This document shows, piece after piece, positions 17,906 to 27,415 of a DNA stretch of 64,000 bases. The position numbers were made by a program, and so were the translations under genes. The DNA lies in contig JAKQSI010000096.1 of assembly GCA_029570205.1 (NCBI GenBank), forward strand, positions 1 to 64,000. Direction: 5' to 3'. The DNA is from Candidatus Omnitrophota bacterium (GTDB lineage Bacteria; Hinthialibacterota; Hinthialibacteria; Hinthialibacterales; JAKPRU01). Each line of letters opens with the position of its first letter. Within the stretch, counting starts at the first letter, position 1. The notes beneath the pieces are model-generated. The model searched no databases. It was given only the letters and a program-made list of their open reading frames with translations, and was not told where the DNA came from.

Positions 17906-18774
17906 CAGAAATACTCCTTGGTGTGCTTGGTATGGATGAACATCTGATATCCCTGTCGGTCCATGTAATCTTTCAGAAGTGGGAAGTGCTTGTCGAGGGA
18001 CGAAAGCAAGTCGGGATTATCCTCGATCTTGTCTATTTTGAGCCGAATTTCCTTGGTCAATATGTCGCGTCCAATGCCTCGCCCGTGAGAATGCCAGCGC
18101 TTATTGTCGCTCAGAGCGACCCCAATTTCCTTTGCACGAGCTCGCTTCTCGTCGGATGTGACAGGGTCTCCCGTTGAACTGTGAGTAGTCCAGTCTCTTG
18201 AATTTATATTGGGACAGCCAATTCTCCAGTAACTCGATGGAGAGTTCACGTGCCTGCTCGAATTGGTGCAGCTCCCCCAAGTCAAGCTTACTCAGCTGGG
18301 CATATTCGGCCGTATTGAGTTGTCCGGCATCTGCCTTTTGGCAAAGACGTTCGTACTGATTCAGATATGAAAGTGCTGGCACGAGCTTGCCGTCCTTTTC
18401 AATCTGTGGATCGATTGGTCCAAGTACCGAAAAATAGCTCATGAATATCTTGTCGCCGGACATGGCGAATATAGTGCCCACCGACATCGCACGGTTCGGA
18501 ATTTCGAAGTAGACTTCGTCATTGTAGTGATAACGAATCGTGTTAACCATCCGTTCCACAACTTCGGCAATTCCACCGGGCGTATCGAGAATGACGGCCA
18601 ACCGTGGCCGTTTTTGGGGAATTGCTCGATCGCTCTCTTGACGATTCCATCAAGGCCGAAAAGGATGGGGCTGACAATAGTTATTGCATCCGCCACCAGC
18701 GCCTCTTCAACCGCCAGCAGGTGTTGCTTCAGTTGCTGCTCGATGTTGTCGTCAATCGGTTTAAGCGTTATCAC
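17905..18774 (-). pseudogene. SDH-family (ClpP-like) serine protease, two frameshifts
   Basis: Three overlapping frames together rebuild one protein of about 289 residues in the serine dehydrogenase proteinase (SDH, ClpP/crotonase fold) family. Frame one (from a GTG at 18774 with GAGGAAA upstream) gives ADAITIVSPILFGLDGIVKRAIEQFPKN. Near 18600 the frame changes to AVILDTPGGIAEVVERMV and on through the catalytic NRAMSVGTIFAMSGDKIFM and SVLGPIDPQ. Near 18190 it changes again to SSTGDPVTSDEKRARAKEIGV and the C-terminus. The first junction looks like a one-base loss and the second a one-base gain. Either this is a pseudogene or the assembly has two indel errors. An upstream extension to 18888 is open but unconvincing. 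Confidence 0.8.
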
Positions 18775-19195
18775 TGTATTTTCCTCGCCGAAGATCCAAT
18801 ATGACGCAACATGAAGAAGATTGGCGCGCAGGGGAAACCACAGGCTGCACAGGCCAGCTCGATCCGCAAAGTGTATCTCTTGCGCCACGGACCTTCACTA
18901 CAGACCTATTCTACAACCTTCGCTATCCCCTTGTCAATCACAATTCCTCACGAGATCCGGGAACACGGCGGGCCTCATGTCCCGTCGGCTCGTTGTCAAG
19001 CAGTCGATCGTCGCCCCGCGCGGCCATGGCGTGGAATCTCTCCTCCCATCGAAGGCCCGCCCCTTCGACAAGAAGAACCGGCTCCTACCCCCCGGGCATT
19101 CTTCTGACATACCAAGTGTCGCTATGATATTCTTTGATGGCCTTGATTTGGTTCTTTTGGAAATCGGACAATCGCAGATCCAGGAAAGGAAATGA
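18775..19195. other. divergent intergenic region, no gene recognised
   Basis: About 420 bases between the disrupted protease and the first beta-helix gene. Reading frames exist on both strands, but none has protein-like content, a ribosome site or a family resemblance. The promoter of the beta-helix genes should lie in 19100-19185; I could not place it convincingly. Confidence 0.4.
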
Positions 19196-20146
19196 ATGCT
19201 CTGGTTCATTCTGGTTTTGATTCTCGCGATACCCGTGTACGGTCAGCAGACCGTTCAAATCAGTCCCGGTGATGACCTCCAGGCTGCATTGAACGCCGCC
19301 GGGGCGGGCGGGACGGTGATTTTCGCACCGGGCCGGTATGACGTGGTTCCATCGAATCCGTACCAGCACGAGGCGATCCGTATCACGCAGGACCTGGCAG
19401 GGATCACACTGCGCGGTGCCGGTTGCGGCACGGACCCGAACACCGCAACCATCCTGGATGGAGAGGCCGGGTTCCTGGAAACCGGCGTTCTGATTGAGGC
19501 ATCGAATGTAACCGTCGAAGGATTCACGCTCACCCAATTCTGGATTCAGGGATTCCTGCTGGGTGACAGGATCCAAAATGTCGAATGCCGAAACTGCTGG
19601 GCGCTGGCCTGCGATTCCGGGATGAATACGGCGGGAACGGCCGGGCTTTGGTCGGAAAGCAATCCCGACCGATTTGACAACATGGTTCGATTTTGCAATT
19701 GTGTTTTCGCGCGGGGTGGAGACGACGCCGCGGATATCGAGAACGGAAGCACGGTGGTTTTCATTCAGTGCGATTTCTATGATTTTGATAATGACATGCT
19801 GGCTCCCGAAGACACCAGCGTGATCCTTCTGCGAAATTGCATTCTTCACGCGGGCCTTCACTCCGATAACATCCAGGCCGATGGCGCAAGCCTGATTGAG
19901 GCGCGAAATTGCGTTTTCTACGACCCGACCACTGACGATCATGACGGGTTGGGCGGTATGGATTTCCGTGGATTCACCTATACCCGCGATTGTATCGGAC
20001 AAGACTCGCTGTATGTACGAGTCGGTCCGGATGTCCCCGTTTGGAATCTTGATTTTCGCCTTCGTGCCGATTCTCCGGCTCTTACGGCAGGTAAGGATGA
20101 AAACGGTAATCCCACCTTCGCCGGTTCGATGGGAGGAGGCCAATGA
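19196..20146 (+). CDS. secreted right-handed parallel beta-helix protein (1)
   Basis: A 316-residue exported protein with signal peptide MLWFILVLILAIPVYG and cleavage before QQTVQISPG. The mature part starts with the typical pectate-lyase-like opening (DDLQAALNAAGAGGTVIFAPGRYDV) and continues with helix rungs such as NVTVEGFTLTQFWIQGFLL, NVECRNCWALACDSG and VILLRNCILHAG. It ends with the FRLRADSPALTAGKDENG motif that closes many such proteins in environmental bacteria. Catalytic residues cannot be assigned; such proteins may bind or cleave acidic polysaccharides. A ribosome site AAAGGA lies just upstream. The stop codon overlaps the ATG of the paralogous next gene (ATGA), so the two are translationally coupled. 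Confidence 0.8.
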   Translation: MLWFILVLILAIPVYGQQTVQISPGDDLQAALNAAGAGGTVIFAPGRYDVVPSNPYQHEAIRITQDLAGITLRGAGCGTDPNTATILDGEAGFLETGVLIEASNVTVEGFTLTQFWIQGFLLGDRIQNVECRNCWALACDSGMNTAGTAGLWSESNPDRFDNMVRFCNCVFARGGDDAADIENGSTVVFIQCDFYDFDNDMLAPEDTSVILLRNCILHAGLHSDNIQADGASLIEARNCVFYDPTTDDHDGLGGMDFRGFTYTRDCIGQDSLYVRVGPDVPVWNLDFRLRADSPALTAGKDENGNPTFAGSMGGGQ

Positions 20147-21165
20147 CCATGCTCCGTATCCCTTCAACCGTTTTCTACTTCATTACGACGGCGCTCCTCT
20201 CTATTTGTGCATCCACAGGATTCGCCCAACAGACAGTCAGGATTACTCCGCAGGATGATGTGATTGCCGTCCTGCAATCGGTGACTCAAAAGAGCAGTAC
20301 GATCCTTTTCGAACCGGGATATTACTCCCTTACACCAAAAGCCGATGGCGCCGGATTTCCAAACCTGTTTAACCCTCCTTCCGGGACCATGATTCGCGGG
20401 TCGGGTTCAGGATTCGGACGAGATGCAACTGTTTTGGACTGCAATTACGCTTTCAATTCCGGCATTCGAATCGGTACAGGAACCAGCAACATCACAATGG
20501 AGAATCTCACTATACTCAATACCCTTCATGCGCTGATCCTCATCGAACAGCGGACATCGAACCTGGTGTTTCGCAATGTCTGGGCGTTGAAATGCCTGGA
20601 TGAATGCGTTCAGAACGAGGGCGGAAACGCGCTTTTCGAATTCTGCGTTTTCGGCTGGTGCACAGATAACGTCTTCTTTGCGGATGACCTGTACCCATCG
20701 GTTTCCATTCTGATGAACTGCGATGTTCTTCTGGGATTTGACGACCTGGTCCAGGCGGAGACCGGGGCGGAGGTGCATATCCGCAATTCCATTTTGTACG
20801 CTGGGCCGGGTGAGAACGATATCAATGCGGATGGCGGGTGGATTGTGGTTCGCGCATCTGTGGGGTGGGACCCGTTCAATGAGTCTCCTCCGGGGCTGGT
20901 CCCGGGAGTCCGTCTGGGACGGTTGGAGCTGGACGGATTTCCGGATGTCAATGCAACCAATGTCGGCGAAGATCCCTTGTATGTGTCCCCACCCGGACGG
21001 GGTGTGAAAGCCGATACGATGGACCTCCACCTCCAAAGCGGCTCTCCGGCATTGACCGCCGGACGGGAGAGTTACAGTCCGCAGGGTGAACCGCTGGGGG
21101 GAGTTACTTTCGCCGGGTCCCAGGGTCCCGCTCCGGTCAATGTGGACCACTGGTCTGTTTATTGA
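20143..21165 (+). CDS. secreted right-handed parallel beta-helix protein (2)
   Basis: A 340-residue exported paralogue of the preceding protein. Signal peptide MTMLRIPSTVFYFITTALL ends near STGFAQQ. Both mature proteins begin QQTV[QR]I[ST]P. Helix rungs are visible: NITMENLTILNTLHALILI, NLVFRNVWALKCLDECV and ALFEFCVFGWCTDNVFF. The closing DLHLQSGSPALTAGRESYSP matches its neighbour. Many Cys residues (CLDEC, FCVFGWC, MNCD) suggest disulfides or a stacked Cys ladder. The four-base overlap with the upstream gene indicates tandem duplication and co-expression. Function unknown beyond a likely extracellular polysaccharide or surface role. Confidence 0.8.
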   Translation: MTMLRIPSTVFYFITTALLSICASTGFAQQTVRITPQDDVIAVLQSVTQKSSTILFEPGYYSLTPKADGAGFPNLFNPPSGTMIRGSGSGFGRDATVLDCNYAFNSGIRIGTGTSNITMENLTILNTLHALILIEQRTSNLVFRNVWALKCLDECVQNEGGNALFEFCVFGWCTDNVFFADDLYPSVSILMNCDVLLGFDDLVQAETGAEVHIRNSILYAGPGENDINADGGWIVVRASVGWDPFNESPPGLVPGVRLGRLELDGFPDVNATNVGEDPLYVSPPGRGVKADTMDLHLQSGSPALTAGRESYSPQGEPLGGVTFAGSQGPAPVNVDHWSVY

Positions 21166-21205
21166 CAAAATAAAAAATCCCTGAACATCGGCAGGGCAGC
21201 AGGTG

Positions 21206-22237
21206 ATGGTTTTCCACACAGTCATTATTTCCACTCTTTTTTGTGCGAACTCGTTTGCTTCGGGATTCCTTCCCAGCGATGCAACCGGAGAGATTTTGAC
21301 CGATCCCGGCATTCATCTGCTGGCGAAAATCGTTGCGCCGGCCACCCAATTTACCGAGGGAACCTGCGATGAACTCATTCGCCAAATGCTGACAACGAAA
21401 GACCTGGCGATCCCGGCGGCGAATCTCTGGCTCGAAGGATATATCGACCGTCCTGAAAACGAGCGGTTTCGATGGCGGCAACAGGCAGCCGTGATGATCC
21501 TCGCCCTGGGCTATGCCGGTGGAAAGGAAGTTCCTCCGGGACTTCCGAAGATCATCAGCAGCCCCGCCGGACGAGTGTATGCGGAGTTCCCCGACTTTCA
21601 GGGCATGGAAACACGGGCCAGTCTGCGTGAGTATGCGGCTTTCTCGTACCTGACTTTCGATCCCATCCAGGCGAGGACATTCGCGCTGCGCTTTATCGCC
21701 GAGGACCCGTTTGCCTCGCGGGTCTGCGCATTGATAATCGACCAAACCTGGCAACGCGAGGATTCCCGTGCCCTGTTAGAACTGGCTGCAAGAAGCAGCT
21801 GGACCACAACGATCGCAACCGCTCTTGCTGTACTGAAGAAACACGATAACGGAATGTATATCACCGCGCTGGAACTGTTCCGCAAGGAGCTGGAGGAACC
21901 TGCCCCCTTCTTTCGAAGCCTGGAAGAACGATTTCGGTTCTTTGTCCGGCGAGACCGGCTTGTAGAGGCATTCGGGCTGGTGCGCGAGGAAGCCATGCTG
22001 AAAACACTCCTGAAAATCGCGGAGCTGAACGAACGTGGCCGCTGGCAGGGAAGACAACTCATTCCGTCCCCCACGAAGAAAGTCGAACGCCTTTATGACC
22101 GCACAACAAGCGAACAGGCTGTCCTCGCAATTCAAGATATCGCCCAACGCGATTTCGGCTATACCGATGGCCAGTCCGATGAGGAATGGAGAGCGGTCCT
22201 TCAGCGCTGCCGGGAATACGTTGCGAGAAGGAAGTAA
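21206..22237 (+). CDS. exported protein of unknown function, helical
   Basis: About 343 residues with a short signal peptide (MVFHTVIISTLFCANSFASG). GTG at 21203 and ATG at 21206 are adjacent in-frame starts; the ATG is preferred. The rest appears helical, with stretches such as DELIRQMLTTKDLAIPAANLW, RASLREYAAFSYLTF and SRALLELAARSSWTT that recall HEAT-like repeats, though no repeat period is firm. There is a charged C-terminus (EEWRAVLQRCREYVARRK). It begins 40 nt after the second beta-helix gene and may be third in that transcript. No family recognised. Confidence 0.65.
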   Translation: MVFHTVIISTLFCANSFASGFLPSDATGEILTDPGIHLLAKIVAPATQFTEGTCDELIRQMLTTKDLAIPAANLWLEGYIDRPENERFRWRQQAAVMILALGYAGGKEVPPGLPKIISSPAGRVYAEFPDFQGMETRASLREYAAFSYLTFDPIQARTFALRFIAEDPFASRVCALIIDQTWQREDSRALLELAARSSWTTTIATALAVLKKHDNGMYITALELFRKELEEPAPFFRSLEERFRFFVRRDRLVEAFGLVREEAMLKTLLKIAELNERGRWQGRQLIPSPTKKVERLYDRTTSEQAVLAIQDIAQRDFGYTDGQSDEEWRAVLQRCREYVARRK

Positions 22238-22403
22238 TGGCATCCGGCGACAGAATCGCTCTTGCTTCCGGCCATGTCGCCTGTGAGAATCGGGAGACTT
22301 CCCCAGAGACTGATCCCAGTGAATTCGCGGGCAAACATCCATCTTAGCGGCCTGAGCAGTTCAGCAAGCCTTTGACCCATGCTTGACAATCGAGGAAAAT
22401 GAT

Positions 22404-24191
22404 ATGGTCCCAGTTCAAAAACTCAGTGTGCGCTTCCTGTTGTTTCTTTTCGCCATTGCCTCCATCTGCTTTCAGGGATATATATTTGGGTATCACGATC
22501 ATTCCGTCCAGATTCCCTATATCTGGTGGAAATTAAATCCGTCCTTGTATCCCCGGGACCTGCTTTCGGAAAGTTTTCCGTATTATTTCGCCTTGGTCTG
22601 GGATTGGGTGGCCTGGGCATCTCTTTATATTCCTTTAAAATATCTCCTGCTGATTCTTCATATTTTTTTCCGCTGGCTTTTCTTTGAGAGCTTATACTAT
22701 TTGGGTCTCACGCTCAGCAACAACAAAATTACCGCTCTCCTCTCCGCCGCAGCCTTTCTTTTTCCCCTGCACACATTGGGCGATTGGGTTCCATCCCCCG
22801 CATTCGTACACGCGAACGTAGCCTTGCCGGGAGTGATCTACGCGCTGGCTTTTTTCTTTCGAGGGAAAATCCTTCTGTCTTTCATATTGGTTGGATTGTT
22901 ATTCAACGTGCATGTGATGCACGCTGTCTTTCTCGGATTCGTCCTCTTTTTTATCCTTCTTCGTCGGCGGGAAGTATTTCGAACTTTCCAATTCTGGACA
23001 GGCGTTGCACTTGGCGTGCTGTTAGCCCTGCCCACCTTCATCCCGATGGCCAAGTCGATAGGTTTTCCCGTTGGTCCGGATTGGATCAACGTGATCCGAC
23101 TACGCGCTGCCCACCATATTTTTCCGTTTACCTGGACCTGGCCATGGCTGTCATTCTGCATCTATCTCTTCTGCGGTTATCAGGCATTTCGGCGGATTAG
23201 CATTCACTATAGACAAGAGTCGGTCATGGTAGGCGCAGCGGTGCTCACGCTATGTATAATCGGAATAGTCTTCTCTGAAATCTACCCCATTCCTTTCATT
23301 ATGAGAATGCATATATTTCGCTCGGTGGTGATCTTCATTATAGTTCTCACCGTACTCATCAGCCATTATTTTGCAAATGAACTACTGATAGCGAAACGTC
23401 AGGCAGCCTTTACGCCTTATCAGGCCTTCCTTATCATCGGGACGACTGCCCTGATCTATTCAGCCTATATCCCATTGCTTGCCTCGTCTCTCTACCTGTC
23501 CTCCAAAAGACGGAACGCAATATTGCCGTTCGTTGGGCTGATTTTATTGTTCCCGTTTATGGTGTGGGCACTGACATCGTTGCAGTATGCTGTGCCTTTG
23601 AGTTCCTATTTCAAAGCAGAGGCCCTGAAGGTAGTTGTCGTGTTGATGACTTCTGTTCTTCTCTCTGGATTATTGTTCCATGAACAATTATACCCTGTCT
23701 TTAAGATACCAGTTCGGCCTACAAGAACAATATCATACCTGGGTCTGATTATTTTATCTTTATTAGTTATCTATTGGAAGGAGCGAATCCGCACACAGGA
23801 TGATTTCGTTCAGCGCCTGCCTGAATGGATTGACGTTCAGGTTTGGGCAAGAGACCATTCGAACCCGGATGATTGCTTTCTCACTCCGCCGAAATATGAA
23901 GGATTTCGGGTTTTCTCCCGGCGAAGCATCATCGCAGATTGGAAGGACGGCACGGCGTCGTTCTGGTATCCTCCCTTGGCTTCGCGCTGGCTGGAACGAA
24001 TGATTGAATTGCATTATATCGATCGGGACACGTTACATGTGATTGATCGGTACGAGTCGCTTTCCCGCGAAGAAATCTTAAATCTATCACGGAGGTATAA
24101 TTGCTGCTACGCCGTGTTCCTACGGCCGGTTAAAGAATCATTGACCGTCGTTTATTACAATAGGGAATTTGTTGTGTATTCAATTCCATGA
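22404..24191 (+). CDS. polytopic membrane protein, DUF6798-like
   Basis: About 595 residues with a dozen or more hydrophobic segments and a soluble C-terminal domain of about 110 residues. The ATG at 22404 is chosen because GAGGAAAA lies 8 nt upstream; an in-frame TTG occurs at 22383. The C-terminal segment WARDHSNPDDCFLTPP, then GFRVFSRRSIIADWKDG, resembles the tail of the DUF6798 membrane family and of GT-C-like proteins, where this domain is extracytoplasmic. I do not see the acidic motif of a GT-C glycosyltransferase near the N-terminus, so activity is unknown. Base composition (more A/T, long T-rich stretches) differs from neighbours, which may simply reflect the membrane protein codons. 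Confidence 0.7.
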   Translation: MVPVQKLSVRFLLFLFAIASICFQGYIFGYHDHSVQIPYIWWKLNPSLYPRDLLSESFPYYFALVWDWVAWASLYIPLKYLLLILHIFFRWLFFESLYYLGLTLSNNKITALLSAAAFLFPLHTLGDWVPSPAFVHANVALPGVIYALAFFFRGKILLSFILVGLLFNVHVMHAVFLGFVLFFILLRRREVFRTFQFWTGVALGVLLALPTFIPMAKSIGFPVGPDWINVIRLRAAHHIFPFTWTWPWLSFCIYLFCGYQAFRRISIHYRQESVMVGAAVLTLCIIGIVFSEIYPIPFIMRMHIFRSVVIFIIVLTVLISHYFANELLIAKRQAAFTPYQAFLIIGTTALIYSAYIPLLASSLYLSSKRRNAILPFVGLILLFPFMVWALTSLQYAVPLSSYFKAEALKVVVVLMTSVLLSGLLFHEQLYPVFKIPVRPTRTISYLGLIILSLLVIYWKERIRTQDDFVQRLPEWIDVQVWARDHSNPDDCFLTPPKYEGFRVFSRRSIIADWKDGTASFWYPPLASRWLERMIELHYIDRDTLHVIDRYESLSREEILNLSRRYNCCYAVFLRPVKESLTVVYYNREFVVYSIP

Positions 24192-24391
24192 AAGTGCGTA
24201 TTGATTTTGTCCACGGGATGCGGTAATGATTGCAGAGATCCTATCAATGTTTCTTCCTCGCAATCTGCGTATCGTCAATGGTTGTTCCATTCAGCCTCAC
24301 TTGCGCCGGGGATGTCTAATAGATGGGGCATGGCTACTGGGAGCATCGCAAGGGGGAGACTGCGACAAGACGAGCGTTCGATGAGTTCCGG

Positions 24392-24646
24392 TCAACGGTT
24401 AATTTTCTTTATGCTCAATGTGAGTCGGCCTTGCTTTTTGCCAGGGTTCACCTGGGTACCATGGGGATTTCGCGCGGAAAGAGCGCCGAGAAGAGTGGTG
24501 ATCCCGGTGTTGCCCTCGGTTTGCTCCACAACGACCGCCGGGGGGTCTTGATTGTTCTCAACCAGACAGTTGATGAGGTCGATGCCGCCGAATGTCGTTG
24601 TTAGATCGGATCGGTAAGAATGAAAACAAATCGGTGTCCAGGCCAC
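24392..24646 (-). pseudogene. possible decayed beta-helix gene within a gene-poor stretch
   Basis: The 24192-25090 spacer (about 900 bases) has no convincing intact gene. On the minus strand, 24646-24392 reads GGIDLINCLVENNQDPPAVV, then GTQVNPGKKQGRL, which looks like two rungs of a right-handed beta-helix. Other frames just upstream (24700-24930) contain further protein-like pieces interrupted by stops. This pattern suggests a degraded gene of the same exported family as at 19.2-21.2 kb. Plus-strand frames over the same bases look like shadows. Confidence 0.35.
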
Positions 24647-25090
24647 CGCATAGCGCCGGTTGTTCGCTGGATTCCGCAGAGTGCAATTGTTGAAAGCGCT
24701 TGGGATTTTGGGCGTTTATGGGGATTTCACCTCCCAATACAACGGTCTCGGGAGACGCGCGCAGAAAAGCCGAGGAAAAACATCTTTCACCTGTTTATTG
24801 GCATGGGCAAAATAATCGTGCCTCTTGTATGCGAATTGTTGCCGACGGATTCGGCATCCCGGAATCGCTCCGCGGATTTGCAGTTTTTTCAAGGTGGGTA
24901 ACAGGGAGTATTCTATCGGAGAATTAAGGCCGGGAATCCGATTCTGAAAACACGTGACCTATCGGGAGAGCGGATTGACAATTCCTCAAAAATCGGAAGT
25001 GGATGTCAGGGGCGGGGAGATCTTCTCCGTTTGTTTCTTCTGGAGGAAAATAAGAGCGGATGCAAAAAACTCCGACAAAAAGATAATCGT

Positions 25091-26278
25091 ATGAACTCTG
25101 AATCAACAAGCCCCCCGCAATCGACGGGGAATGAAGCTGTTTCACCTGCGTCAAAAAAGAGTAAGAAATATCCGGGATCCGTCAAACCTCGGAGCCGGAT
25201 CAAACTCGCTCTGTCCAGGCTGCTATTGGTAATTCTAAGCACGGGATTCTGTCTGCTTTTCATTTCTATTGCCGGGGAGATTTGGGTTCGTAGCCGAGAA
25301 CTTCCTTCGGATACAGGCAGCATTTATGTGATTCGCGACGGCCAACTGCCCCGTGCAATTCTGCGGCCTGGCGCGGCAGAAATTTCGACCGGCGTTCCGG
25401 TGCGGATTAACAGCTTGGGATTCCGCGGGCGGGAATACACTCGTGAAAAACCTGCCGGAACCACACGCATTCTGATTCTTGGAGATTCATTCGCGTTCGG
25501 CGCAGGCGCACCGGTGGATGTTATCTTCCCCACCCGGCTGGAAACGCGCTTGAATAGCGAGCAACTATTCGGACTGGTGGAAATCCTCAATCTGGGTGTT
25601 TCGGATTACAACACGGATGATGAACTGGCTTGGTTGCAGGAATTCGGGCTGGGGCTTACACCGGATCTTGTTATCCTCGTATATGTCATGAACGACATTG
25701 AGATTAAACAGGAGTACCTTCCGCGTTCTGCCGAAGAACCATCCAGGCTTGTCGACGAACGTTCGGGAGAGGTGCGGCAGTACCGTGATCCACTCTATTG
25801 GTTGGTGAATCGGCTGCGTCGGGATTCGCACTTCCTTGCCTATCTCGCTCCGCGCATGGCCGCGCTCGGTAGAAAACTTGGTTTGAATCTTCCATCCACC
25901 GGTTCATTTTATGGCACGGCGTTCGCCAATGACGTAGAAGGATGGAAGCGCTCTAAGGCCGCAATCGAACAAATGCGCGACCTAGGCCTGGAACATCATT
26001 TCCAATTCGCTCTGGTTCTCTTTCCGCTGATGACCAATTTCACCGATGCATACCCGGCGAAGAAGACACACGAGGTGATTGCCGAGTACACCCGCGCACA
26101 AGATATTCCTTTCCTGGACCTCTTGCCGAATTACATGGGGATCAATGCAGCTTCCCTGTGGGTATCGCCGACCGATGGCCATCCCAATGCGGAAGGCCAC
26201 CGGATTGCAGCCGAAGCCATTTACGAGTTTCTGATCAAGACTCCGCAGCTGCTTCAACCTCCCAAAGAGGAGGGTTAG
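25091..26278 (+). CDS. membrane-anchored SGNH/GDSL hydrolase
   Basis: About 395 residues. The N-terminus is polar and basic, then one transmembrane helix (ALSRLLLVILSTGFCLLFISIAG) exposes the hydrolase outside. SGNH blocks are visible: block I ILGDSFAFGAG with the nucleophile Ser, block II LNLGVSDYN, block III VYVMND, block V SPTDGHPNAEGH with Asp and His. Such enzymes de-acetylate or acetylate extracellular polysaccharides or cleave acyl esters. ATG at 25091 is used; the frame opens 60 nt earlier at a TTG, whose following GGAGGA does not suit either start. It is 15 nt before a GT4 glycosyltransferase gene, which suggests a joint role in making or modifying a surface glycan. Confidence 0.82.
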   Translation: MNSESTSPPQSTGNEAVSPASKKSKKYPGSVKPRSRIKLALSRLLLVILSTGFCLLFISIAGEIWVRSRELPSDTGSIYVIRDGQLPRAILRPGAAEISTGVPVRINSLGFRGREYTREKPAGTTRILILGDSFAFGAGAPVDVIFPTRLETRLNSEQLFGLVEILNLGVSDYNTDDELAWLQEFGLGLTPDLVILVYVMNDIEIKQEYLPRSAEEPSRLVDERSGEVRQYRDPLYWLVNRLRRDSHFLAYLAPRMAALGRKLGLNLPSTGSFYGTAFANDVEGWKRSKAAIEQMRDLGLEHHFQFALVLFPLMTNFTDAYPAKKTHEVIAEYTRAQDIPFLDLLPNYMGINAASLWVSPTDGHPNAEGHRIAAEAIYEFLIKTPQLLQPPKEEG

Positions 26279-26293
26279 GGTGGGGGTGAGCGA

Positions 26294-27415
26294 ATGAACT
26301 CCAATCCCCGCACCTTGCTGATTGTCACCACCGATTCCGTCATCGCCGGAACCGAGCGGATGATCCTCGCCTACCTCGAACGGCATGATCCTGCGAAATA
26401 CCGCCCGTATCTGGTGACCCTGATCGGACCCGGCGATTTGATTCGTGCGGCTCAGGATCTCAACATTCCCGGCGAACATCTGAACATAAGGTCTTCTTTT
26501 AAGGCTGCATGGAAACTCAGGCAAGTCATTCGACGGATTCGACCGGCGCTGGTACACAGCTACCTTTTCCATACAAATATCCTCACTCGGATGCTTCGGC
26601 CCATTTCACCGATTCCGAAATTGGTCTGTGGAATGGCAACGGTTTACGCACCCGGCGCCTACCCGAACTGGTATTACATGGCAGACCGATACACCCATTT
26701 TCTTTGTGACCGGGTGATTGCGGTATGTGAAGCGGGACGGGAAAGCCTGATTCAGATGGCTGCAATACCGCCTGACAAAGTTGAAGTTGTGCCGAATGGG
26801 GTCTTCCCCGATCTGTTTGGGTTGGACCGTTCCACAGCACGAAAAGATATCCTGATGGAATTCTCGCTTCCTGCGGATGTCTGCCTCTTGGGAATCGTGG
26901 CGCAGCTGCGTCCGCAGAAGCACCATGATATTTTGTTTCGCGCTATGCGGGCCTTAAAGGACACCAATCTGTCCGCACACCTGCTTGTCATCGGAGACGG
27001 CAGTGGGCGGGCGCGTTTGGAGGAGCTGAGAACCGAGTTGAATCTTGAGAAAGACATTACTTTCGCTGGATACCGGACGGATGTTTCGCACATCCTGGCC
27101 GGTCTCGATATCTTCGTACTGCCGAGCTCCGTGGAAGGTTCGCCGGTCTCCGTTCTGGAGGCGATGGCATCGGGACTGCCGGTGATCGCCGGCGACGCGG
27201 GTGGTGTGAAGGAGCTGGTAGTGGACGGAACTACTGGGATTCTCATTCCACCGACGAATCTCGCCAGGCTGACGGAGGCGATTCTTTTTCTTGTGTCTCA
27301 ACCGGAAACGAGAGTAAAGTTCGGAACAGCAGGAAAGCAACGGATTGAGGCAGAGTTCACCTTGGACCGGATGGCCAGGAGAACGGAAGCGGTTTACGAC
27401 AGCCTGTTCGGTTAA
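26294..27415 (+). CDS. GT4-family glycosyltransferase
   Basis: A 373-residue retaining glycosyltransferase with GT-B fold. The N-terminal acceptor domain starts TLLIVTTDSVIAGTERMILAYL. The donor domain includes NGVFPDLFG, GIVAQLRPQKHHDILFRAM and LLVIGDGSGRARLEEL, then the EX7E motif in SSVEGSPVSVLEAMASGLPV. It probably transfers a sugar from a nucleotide donor to a polysaccharide or lipid-linked acceptor at the cytoplasmic membrane; donor and acceptor are unknown. It follows the SGNH hydrolase and shares its direction. Its end overlaps by 4 nt the end of the convergent membrane-protein gene. Confidence 0.9.
   Translation: MNSNPRTLLIVTTDSVIAGTERMILAYLERHDPAKYRPYLVTLIGPGDLIRAAQDLNIPGEHLNIRSSFKAAWKLRQVIRRIRPALVHSYLFHTNILTRMLRPISPIPKLVCGMATVYAPGAYPNWYYMADRYTHFLCDRVIAVCEAGRESLIQMAAIPPDKVEVVPNGVFPDLFGLDRSTARKDILMEFSLPADVCLLGIVAQLRPQKHHDILFRAMRALKDTNLSAHLLVIGDGSGRARLEELRTELNLEKDITFAGYRTDVSHILAGLDIFVLPSSVEGSPVSVLEAMASGLPVIAGDAGGVKELVVDGTTGILIPPTNLARLTEAILFLVSQPETRVKFGTAGKQRIEAEFTLDRMARRTEAVYDSLFG

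Noticed and set aside
19085-20167. Minus-strand frame of 360 codons
   Set aside because: Shadow of the first beta-helix gene.
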